Assembly: GCA_020052975.1 (NCBI GenBank)
Contig: JAGVOC010000354.1
Span: forward strand, 1-20,000
Direction: 5' to 3'
Origin: Desulfobacterales bacterium
GTDB lineage: Bacteria; Desulfobacterota; Desulfobacteria; Desulfobacterales; RPRI01
DNA length: 20,000 bases
Under the pieces are notes generated by a model. The model saw only the letters and a list, made by a program, of their open reading frames with translations. It had not been told where the DNA came from and ran no database searches. Made by a program: the position numbers and the translations under genes. Positions 14,635 through 20,000 of the stretch are shown here, piece by piece (position 1 is the stretch's first letter; each line of letters begins with the position of its first letter).

Positions 14635-14680
14635 AGATCGTGAATCGTTGTTCGTCGTTCGATCCACGATCTACGATTCA
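14635..14680. repeat. Degenerate GAATCGT/ACGATC repeat with competing hairpins
   Basis: Two overlapping perfect 8-bp inverted repeats share this gap: AGATCGTG (14635-14642) with CACGATCT (14665-14672), and TGAATCGT (14641-14648) with ACGATTCA (14673-14680). The words between (TGTTCGTCGTTCG) are variants of the same motif. The block lies between the single-receiver gene and the HD-GYP gene. Confidence 0.5.
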
Positions 14681-14684
14681 GTAT

Positions 14685-15131
14685 CTACTTCACGCACGGC
14701 GGTGGCGGCTCATTGATAATCGCCCAGAATAATCCGAGCGTCCTGATGGCTTTGACAAATTCGTTGAAATCTACAGGCTTTACAACATAGGCATTCACTC
14801 CAAGCCTGTAACCTTCAATAAGGTCGCTTTCTTCACGCGATGATGTGAGGATGACTACAGGTATCAATTTTAACCTGTCTTCGGATCTGATTTTTCCCAG
14901 AACTTCAAGTCCGTTCACCTTCGGCAGCTTGAGATCAAGAAGTATCACGCCGGGATTATCTGCCGGGCGGGATGAGAATTTCCCTTTACAATAAAGATAG
15001 TCAAGCGCTTCTTCACCGTCAGAGGCCACATCAACGGCATTTGCTATATTGTTTTCCGAAAGGGCTTCCATTGTTAGTTCAACATCATTGGGATTATCTT
15101 CAACCAGCAGAATTTTTTTAATCACAATCAT
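14685..15131 (-). CDS. Single-domain response regulator, Rcp1-like
   Basis: A 148-residue protein that is a receiver domain only. The acidic pocket E11-D12, phospho-acceptor D66 (I-L-L-D-L-K-L-P), T96 and K118 (V-V-K-P) are all present. The extended alpha/beta loop with L-D-Y-L-Y-C-K-G-K-F, the I-L-L-D-L-K-L-P-K-V-N-G segment and the C-terminal F-W-x-x-I-N-E-P-P-P are typical of Rcp1-type regulators that pair with phytochrome-like PAS histidine kinases. The kinase at the right edge has that type of phospho-acceptor helix and no receiver of its own, so it is a plausible partner. GAGGAGGAG five bases before the ATG is a strong ribosome site. The output is probably transfer of phosphate or a protein-protein effect. 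The HD-GYP regulator follows directly. Confidence 0.95.
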   Translation of the reverse strand: MIVIKKILLVEDNPNDVELTMEALSENNIANAVDVASDGEEALDYLYCKGKFSSRPADNPGVILLDLKLPKVNGLEVLGKIRSEDRLKLIPVVILTSSREESDLIEGYRLGVNAYVVKPVDFNEFVKAIRTLGLFWAIINEPPPPCVK

Positions 15132-15159
15132 AATGGCTCCTCCTCGTCAGTTACCAGGC

Positions 15160-15351
15160 GTCAGGGGTCAGGGGTTCCTGTTTTTTCAACTTTTACTCCC
15201 GGAATTCTTATTTTTCAACACATAATTGAAGCTCCCCGCTGCAAGCAGCGGTGAATGCGCTCGCTGTTTCGGTTCAACATTCTTTGTGACTTCGTGCCTT
15301 TGTGTAATTATTTCAAACTTCTATATTCGCTTTCCGATATTCGGTTTTCGA
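15160..15351. repeat. Composite of degenerate short repeats in a 284-bp gap
   Basis: The gap between the receiver and GGDEF genes (15132-15415) holds no gene. In order it shows GTCAGGG twice in tandem (15160-15173), a compact GC hairpin CCGCTGCAAGCAGCGG (15236-15251), three tandem octamers CTTTGTGA, CTTCGTGC, CTTTGTGT (15282-15305), and a TTCG/GATATTCGG run (15326-15351). A fragment of the ATPase gene follows. No T-tract follows the hairpin, so it is not a terminator. Confidence 0.55.
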
Positions 15352-15417
15352 TCGCCCTGCCGTCGGCATCTCGCCAGTATTGCAGTGTCAGGTTATAGAG
15401 ATGCGCCTGCATATATT
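15349..15417 (-). pseudogene. 69-nt remnant of an AAA ATPase (DUF4143) gene
   Basis: This stretch matches 17613-17681, inside the intact ATPase gene, at 66 of 69 positions and in the same orientation. In translation it gives the ATPase's Y-M-Q-A-H-L-Y-N-L-T-L-x-Y-W-R-D-A-D-G-R (about residues 285-305), with R to Q and E to A changes. After that the frame runs 14 unrelated codons to a TAA at 15310-15308. The remnant begins at the stop codon of the GGDEF gene, two of whose bases it supplies, and lies in the same frame. It is a broken copy, either a decayed second ATPase gene or a recombination scar. Confidence 0.88.
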
Positions 15418-17254
15418 AAACGCTTCTCTTTTTCTGCTTCTGTTCATACATCAGTTTATCCGCACGCGCTATGAGTTCGTCAATGGAACAGGGACTTTCA
15501 GGATCATAATAAGAGCAGCCCATACTGATTGACAGCCTATATTTCCTGTTTTCCTGATTATTCCAAATGTCTATCAGTTGCTGCAACCTGGCGGTAAATA
15601 TCCCGGAATGTACTTCGTCCGTATCGATTGCGAGGACGGCAAATTCATCTCCGCCCAGCCGTGCGATTATATCGGAGGTTCTGAAGGTTTCCCTGAATAT
15701 GTTTGCTGCTTCAATGAGCGCTCTGTCTCCCTCCTCATGTCCCAGCTTATCGTTAATCTGTTTCAACAAGTCGAGATCGGCAAAGAAGAGCAACATTCCA
15801 CTCTTTTTCCTGTTCGATAATTTCAACTGCTGCTCCGCAAGAGATAAAAATCCTCTTCTGTTATACAGGCTGGTAAGCTGATCGCTTATCGAAAGGGCAA
15901 GGATTTGATCGTCCATCTTTTTACGGTCGGTGATGTCGGTAAATAACACCGCAAACTGGCCGCGCCGTGGACTATAAGCCAGACATTCATAAAACCGGCC
16001 CAATTCACCGGAATAGTTATCAAAGTGGTGCGGATTGCCGGTCATAGCAACGCGCCCGTAGTTTTCAATCCAGGAAAGTTCCGTATCCGGCATGACGTCG
16101 AGTACCGTTCGGCCGATCAGTTCTTGGGCCTTAAGGTCGGTAAGTTGTTCAAAAGCAGGATTTACCTCCAAAAAGCGGTAATCGCAGGGTTGTCCCTCAT
16201 CGTTCAGAATGATCTCGTGCAACGCAAAACCAGATGTGATGTTTTGGAACAGCATGCGGAATCGCATTTCGCTATCGCGCACTTTTTCTGCCAATCTGGA
16301 AGTCTTGTAATTAATTATCAGCGGCACTATTATAAAGGTGTATATCAATATTGTTATTATCACGCCGGCCATTTTGTATAATAAAACTCTTTCCGTTGTC
16401 GTCATCAGCACAATCGACCATCCTTCAGAATTGATGATCTTGCGTGATGCAAGATAGTTTCTTCCGTCAAATGTAATCTCCATCCCGTCCGCAACTTCCC
16501 GCGGCAGGACAGCAGTAAACTCTTTTTCACCGAACTGTTTTGATTTAAGCAGGGCAAGCTGCGTTTCCCTGCTTAACGGCCACAGGCTCCTAAAGTTCAT
16601 CTCTTTCTTCCCGGATAAAAAGATAATGCCGTTTGGATCGATAACAAAACAGTAGGGATATCTGCTCATATGCGCTTCTTCCGCATCAACATCCTGCTTA
16701 ATCACTGCAACTCCGATAATTACACTTTTGCCGTCCCTGACAGGATAACTCGCATAGAAACCTCTCTTAAAAGAGGTGGCACCGAGGGCAAAATACCGGC
16801 CTGGAGAGCCTTTTATCGCCTGTATAAAGTAGGGGCGGAATTGATAGGATTTGCCCACAAAGCTGTCGGAATCATTGCGGTTGGATGAAGCGATGGTCAT
16901 TCCATTGCCGTCCATGAGATAACTGACAGAACTCTCAAGGCTTGCGTTATACCTGTCCAGGACTGAGTCGGCATTAGCGATATCCTGTTCTTTTCGGGAA
17001 ACAAGTGCAGGCGCAATCCAGGGAGATCCTGACAGCGACTTCACGGCTCTTTCAATTTTATCAAATTCGGCAGTCAAATGAGAGGAATGAAATGATATCA
17101 TGAATTCGTTATATTCGAGTATTTCCTGTTTTGCTTTATCGCCCAAATGTCCCGTTGTAAACCATCCGGCGACTGCAACAATAAACAGGAGTATAAGATA
17201 GGATATCAACCAAATGTGATTTGACAGATTTTTTTTAGCGCCATCAGAACTCAT
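15416..17254 (-). CDS. Membrane sensor diguanylate cyclase: DctB-like Cache, PAS, GGDEF
   Basis: This 612-residue inner-membrane protein has TM1 at about 12-34, a periplasmic double-Cache domain (35-290), TM2 at about 293-316, PAS (330-445) and GGDEF (450-610). The periplasmic part resembles the DctB sensor (S-Y-Q-F-R-P-Y-F, G-R-Y-F-A-L-G-A-T, R-G-F-Y-A-S-Y-P-V), so a C4-dicarboxylate-like ligand is possible. The cyclase signature G-G-D-E-F (534-538) is intact. R-T-S-D at 525-528 is the inhibitory I-site five residues before it, so product feedback is expected. The start is the ATG at 17254, with AAAGGAGGGGAG nine nt upstream. A longer frame to 17299 exists, but its extra 15 codons lie in degenerate repeat DNA and include the ribosome site. 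It makes c-di-GMP, opposed by the HD-GYP gene downstream. Confidence 0.94.
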   Translation of the reverse strand: MSSDGAKKNLSNHIWLISYLILLFIVAVAGWFTTGHLGDKAKQEILEYNEFMISFHSSHLTAEFDKIERAVKSLSGSPWIAPALVSRKEQDIANADSVLDRYNASLESSVSYLMDGNGMTIASSNRNDSDSFVGKSYQFRPYFIQAIKGSPGRYFALGATSFKRGFYASYPVRDGKSVIIGVAVIKQDVDAEEAHMSRYPYCFVIDPNGIIFLSGKKEMNFRSLWPLSRETQLALLKSKQFGEKEFTAVLPREVADGMEITFDGRNYLASRKIINSEGWSIVLMTTTERVLLYKMAGVIITILIYTFIIVPLIINYKTSRLAEKVRDSEMRFRMLFQNITSGFALHEIILNDEGQPCDYRFLEVNPAFEQLTDLKAQELIGRTVLDVMPDTELSWIENYGRVAMTGNPHHFDNYSGELGRFYECLAYSPRRGQFAVLFTDITDRKKMDDQILALSISDQLTSLYNRRGFLSLAEQQLKLSNRKKSGMLLFFADLDLLKQINDKLGHEEGDRALIEAANIFRETFRTSDIIARLGGDEFAVLAIDTDEVHSGIFTARLQQLIDIWNNQENRKYRLSISMGCSYYDPESPCSIDELIARADKLMYEQKQKKRSV

Positions 17255-17304
17255 TGTTAGAATCTCCCCTCCTTTCGCCTCTCGTCTCATGCCTCTCACC
17301 CCTT

Positions 17305-17310
17305 ATTATA
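17305..17310 (-). promoter_or_regulatory. Possible -10 box for the GGDEF gene
   Basis: The minus strand has a perfect TATAAT here, 50 bases before the ATG. The best -35 (TTGTCA, 17338-17333) is 22 nt away, which is too long, and the region is degenerate GTGAC-type repeat, so chance is likely. Confidence 0.25.
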
Positions 17311-17344
17311 GTGAATAGTGACACGTGACGGGTGACAAGTATCC

Positions 17345-17380
17345 CGTTACCATTCACTCGTTACCATTCACTCGTTACTA
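17345..17380. repeat. 14-bp tandem repeat, about 2.5 copies
   Basis: CGTTACCATTCACT occurs at 17345-17358 and 17359-17372, followed by a partial CGTTACTA. The adjacent AGTGAATAGTGAC (17310-17322) is a near inverse of the unit, with two mismatches in 13. The block fills the gap between the ATPase stop and the GGDEF start. Confidence 0.8.
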
Positions 17381-17397
17381 TATCTCAGCCTTTCGCC

Positions 17398-18534
17398 TCA
17401 CACCTTAGGCAACCCGTCCGGATTACAGACATGGATGTCCATGCCGGATACCCGCTTTATATACCCGGGCCCCGAAACGGGACAGACGAGGTAGTTATTT
17501 CCACGTTTGTAGAAGCTCCGGAATATTTTCAGGGCGTCGCCTTTGAATTGATCGGAATTCCACTTGCATTCAATCGCGTCCACTTCGTCGCGGTTCCTGA
17601 CAATCACAAAATCGATCTCCCTGCCGTCGGCATCCCGCCAGTATCGCAGTGTCAGGTTATAGAGATGCGCCTGCATATATTCGAGCACAAGGTGTTCCCA
17701 CAGAATACCGTAATCATCCGGTCGTAACGGGTCCCACCCCCTGCAAAAGCTCACAAAGCCGGTGTCAAATCCGTAAACTTTGGGCATTTTGACGATCTCC
17801 TTGCGGCCTCCGCCGAAAAAAGGCCGTACCGTCGTCACGGTATGGGTGACCTCCAGGGCTCTCAAATGGCTTTCCACGGTCGGTCTGCCGATACCCAGGG
17901 CACCCGCCGTTTTTGTTGTTTCCAGCTGGCCGCCGCTTTGCCGCATGATATATTCAAAAAACATGGTGAACTTTTCAGGATCGCGGAAAGCAAAAAGCTT
18001 CTGGATATCCCTCGCGAAAAAGGAATTGATCCATTCCCGGTAGAAGCCGGGCTCTTTGGTTGCAGACAAGAGCGCCTGCGGCAGGCCGCCGTGATAAAGT
18101 CTCTTCAAAAGAGACGCATTGTCAAAGGCGGCAAGCTCATCCCATAAAACTGGAGGCAGATGAACAAGACGTTTCCTGCCTGTCAGTGTGTCGCTGAATT
18201 TCCTGCTCGCGGCAAGAGTTGATGAACCGGTGGCCATGATCTTCAGATGGGGAAAAAGATCGGCCCCTATTTTCAAGACCATACTTGGATCGCGCAACTG
18301 GTGTACTTCGTCGAACACAACAACAGGAGCGCGACAGTTTCGGTAGAAAAGCTCCGGGTCGGCCACGATATCACGGGTAATGGGAAGATCACAGTTGATA
18401 TAATCAATACGCTCCGGGCCGAGGCTTTGAGCAAGAATCGTTTTGCCGACGCGCCTCACTCCCGCAAGCCAGACGATCGGAGCTTCCTGCCAGGATCTTT
18501 CTATACGGTTCAGCCAGAATGGTCTTGAAATCAT
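17398..18534 (-). CDS. AAA ATPase with C-terminal DUF4143 (COG1373-type)
   Basis: A 378-residue soluble protein. The Walker A is G-V-R-R-V-G-K-T (25-32), Walker B is V-V-V-F-D-E (about 71-76), and the sensor-1 motif is A-T-G-S-S. A winged-helix-like segment (about 205-227, L-G-I-G-R-P-T-V-E-S-H-L) follows. The C-terminal DUF4143 part holds R-E-I-D-F-V-I and, about 13 residues later, I-E-C-K-W. That D...E-x-K spacing is like a PD-(D/E)xK nuclease fold, but activity is not established for the family. These genes are common, often multi-copy and scattered in bacterial genomes; their function is unknown. It interrupts a signalling operon, has its own promoter-like element and no ribosome site, and a 69-nt piece of a sister copy lies 2.26 kb away. 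Recent gain by transfer or duplication is likely. Confidence 0.9.
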   Translation of the reverse strand: MISRPFWLNRIERSWQEAPIVWLAGVRRVGKTILAQSLGPERIDYINCDLPITRDIVADPELFYRNCRAPVVVFDEVHQLRDPSMVLKIGADLFPHLKIMATGSSTLAASRKFSDTLTGRKRLVHLPPVLWDELAAFDNASLLKRLYHGGLPQALLSATKEPGFYREWINSFFARDIQKLFAFRDPEKFTMFFEYIMRQSGGQLETTKTAGALGIGRPTVESHLRALEVTHTVTTVRPFFGGGRKEIVKMPKVYGFDTGFVSFCRGWDPLRPDDYGILWEHLVLEYMQAHLYNLTLRYWRDADGREIDFVIVRNRDEVDAIECKWNSDQFKGDALKIFRSFYKRGNNYLVCPVSGPGYIKRVSGMDIHVCNPDGLPKV

Positions 18535-18541
18535 GCAAGTG

Positions 18542-18571
18542 TACTTAGCATATAATCCGAATAAATGTCAA
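18542..18571 (-). promoter_or_regulatory. Promoter of the ATPase gene, possibly leaderless
   Basis: The minus strand has a perfect TTGACA (18571-18566). With 17-18 nt spacing the -10 would be CTAAGT or TAAGTA (18548-18542). A better-looking TATGCT (18552-18547) is only 13 nt away. Transcription would start at or within a few bases of the ATG at 18534. This agrees with the lack of any Shine-Dalgarno sequence. Confidence 0.4.
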
Positions 18572-18596
18572 GTATGAATGAAAGACGCCTCATGCC

Positions 18597-20000
18597 TCAC
18601 ACAGCAAGCGTAAAATAAAACGTCGCCCCTTCTCCCACTTTCCCTTCCGCCCAAACCCTTCCTCCGTGGCGGTGGATTATTCTCCGGACATTGGCAAGCC
18701 CGATGCCGGTGCCGTCAAACTCATCAGTTCGATGGAGGCGCTGAAAGATCCCGAAAAGTTTATCGACGTAGTTCATGTTAAAACCTGCCCCGTTATCCTT
18801 GACAAAGATGCATACCTCACCCTTTTCGCCGCAGGCGCTCCCGATCTCGATTATCGCGTCGGTTCGCATTTTTGTAAACTTGAAAGCATTTGAAATAAGG
18901 TTAATCAACACCTGCCGGAGCATCGCAGAGTCGCCGTAAACCTCCGGGAGCGGGCTTATTCTCCAGTCGATATTCCTCCCACGTGCGTCCGCCTGAAAGT
19001 CTCTTAATATTTCCTTCACAAGGCTGTCGAGATTCGTCTTCCTTTTCAGCATCTCCGCACGGCCCATTCTGGAAAAGGAGAGGAGGTCGTCAATCAGATT
19101 TCCCATCCTGATTGCCGAATCTGCAATAACTTTCAGATATTGCCTGTTTTTTTCATCAAGAACTTCATGCGCACGCTTGTTCAGCAGTTCCGCATATCCC
19201 GTTATATGCTGCAGGGGTGACTTGAGGTCATGCGATACGGAATAACTGAACGCTTCAAGTTCACTATTAACATTTTCAAGCTGGGCGGTGCGGTCCTTTA
19301 CACGCTGTTCTAGTTCGGCGTTAAGTTTGCGGATTTCTTCCTCGGCCCGTTTGCGTTCGTTGATATTGTAAATAACACCTGTTGCCCCCTTCAATTTTCC
19401 CCCTTCATAAATGTATCGTGCATTCAGGAGAGCCCATAGTTTTTCCCCTCCCTTTGTTCTGATACAGTATTCAACTGTCTGGGGCATTTTTTCACCGGCA
19501 ACCAGCTTTTCAAGACGCTCGCCCATCAGTTTCTGACTCTCTTCCGTAAGCAAGTTATAAAGATTGGTATTCAGAAGTTCGTCTTTCGTGTACCCCGTAT
19601 ATTCACAGATTACATCGTTCACACTTTTAAAACGGCCTGTTTCATAATCGACTTCGTAAATCCCTGCCGGAGCGTATTTGACAAGTTCGCGGTACTTCTC
19701 TTCGCTCTCCCTGAGCGCCTCCTCGGCACGCTTTCGTTTGGTGATGTCACGGGCAACAGAAATTATACCGATAATCCTGCCGCCGGACATAATTGGTGAT
19801 CCGCTGACTTCGCCATACTTTATGGTTCCATCCTTTGCGATAAACCGGTAAGTCGTAGCCGAAATTGTTTCACCCTTTAAGATCAAACCTGCATCGGCTA
19901 TAGCCTGCTCAAAAGATTCCGGTGTGAAGATTTTTTCTAAATCAGTAACAGGCCGGCCGATGAAATCCTGTGGTTTGTATCCCAATTCTCTCTCTATGCT
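18597..20000 (-). CDS. PAS-PAS sensor histidine kinase, 5' end outside the window
   Basis: The frame is open to the window edge, so the N-terminus is missing; 467 residues are visible. They begin in the middle of a PAS domain (R-E-L-G-Y-K-P-Q-D-F-I-G-R), which ends at D-I-T-K-R-K near 88. A second PAS covers about 95-215, a coiled coil about 212-245, and HisKA has S-V-S-H-D-L-K-S-P-L with the phospho-histidine near residue 257. The ATPase domain (about 355-465) has the N-box L-I-N-L-I-S-N-A-F-K-F, D-N-G-A-G-F and G-T-G-I-G-L-A. It is cytoplasmic as far as seen, without a receiver domain. The phytochrome-type H-box suits the Rcp1-like receiver and the REC-PAS-HD-GYP protein downstream as targets. 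The ATPase gene separates it from them. Confidence 0.94.
   Translation of the reverse strand, partial: SIERELGYKPQDFIGRPVTDLEKIFTPESFEQAIADAGLILKGETISATTYRFIAKDGTIKYGEVSGSPIMSGGRIIGIISVARDITKRKRAEEALRESEEKYRELVKYAPAGIYEVDYETGRFKSVNDVICEYTGYTKDELLNTNLYNLLTEESQKLMGERLEKLVAGEKMPQTVEYCIRTKGGEKLWALLNARYIYEGGKLKGATGVIYNINERKRAEEEIRKLNAELEQRVKDRTAQLENVNSELEAFSYSVSHDLKSPLQHITGYAELLNKRAHEVLDEKNRQYLKVIADSAIRMGNLIDDLLSFSRMGRAEMLKRKTNLDSLVKEILRDFQADARGRNIDWRISPLPEVYGDSAMLRQVLINLISNAFKFTKMRTDAIIEIGSACGEKGEVCIFVKDNGAGFNMNYVDKLFGIFQRLHRTDEFDGTGIGLANVRRIIHRHGGRVWAEGKVGEGATFYFTLAV

Noticed and set aside
15236..15251. GC hairpin as terminator of the GGDEF gene
   Set aside because: No T-run follows on the minus strand, and it lies 165 bp beyond the stop.
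17255..17299. Longer N-terminus for the GGDEF protein
   Set aside because: The extra 15 codons include the AAAGGAGGGGAG ribosome site and degenerate repeat words; the ATG at 17254 is well placed.
17345..17380. CRISPR array
   Set aside because: The repeats are 14 bp, directly adjacent with no spacers, and no cas gene is present.
19983..19985. TTG as the start of the histidine kinase
   Set aside because: It is inside a PAS motif (E-R-E-L-G-Y-K-P) and the frame continues to base 20000.

Overview
The window looks like chromosomal DNA of an anaerobic, mid-GC (mid-40s % by eye) bacterium, most likely a Desulfobacterota (former Deltaproteobacteria) relative. This is inferred from a membrane pyrophosphatase, acetate kinase and ferredoxin-nitroreductase beside PAS/HD-GYP/GGDEF signalling genes, and from intergenic gaps filled with palindromic repeat elements and degenerate short-period repeats. 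No rRNA, tRNA, CRISPR array, transposase or phage gene is visible. No gene-free gap exceeds 300 bases.

Left half (2-9075, all plus strand): a metabolic cluster. It holds the 3' end of a short-chain dehydrogenase (SDR), a thiamine-diphosphate lyase/decarboxylase, a spinster-type MFS transporter, a second SDR, a TetR regulator, acetate kinase, a ferredoxin-fused nitroreductase, and a clear bacterial homologue of sphingosine-1-phosphate lyase. SDR-TetR-ackA are closely spaced and probably co-transcribed. The other gaps carry inverted-repeat elements of at least four different types. The combination suggests uptake and C-C cleavage of a hydroxylated, phosphorylated or acyl substrate, with aldehyde/alcohol redox steps. 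The substrate cannot be read from the sequence.

Middle (9078-11442): a K+-independent-type membrane pyrophosphatase (hppA) on the minus strand. It has a strong intrinsic terminator shared with the end of the lyase gene, and a near-consensus sigma70 promoter whose -35 and -10 boxes each lie in an 8-bp-arm palindrome.

Right half (11490-20000, all minus strand): a signalling and processing block. In transcription order it holds a PAS-PAS histidine kinase (5' end outside the window), an AAA ATPase of the DUF4143 family, a DctB-like sensor fused to PAS-GGDEF, a stand-alone Rcp1-like receiver, a REC-PAS-HD-GYP protein, RNase D (overlapping the previous gene), and a small alpha/beta hydrolase. The kinase, two receivers, a cyclase and an HD-GYP phosphodiesterase form a plausible phosphorelay/c-di-GMP circuit. 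The ATPase looks like an insertion into this block. A 69-nt, 66/69-identical fragment of the same ATPase gene sits just past the stop of the GGDEF gene, so the cyclase is flanked by direct repeats of ATPase DNA.
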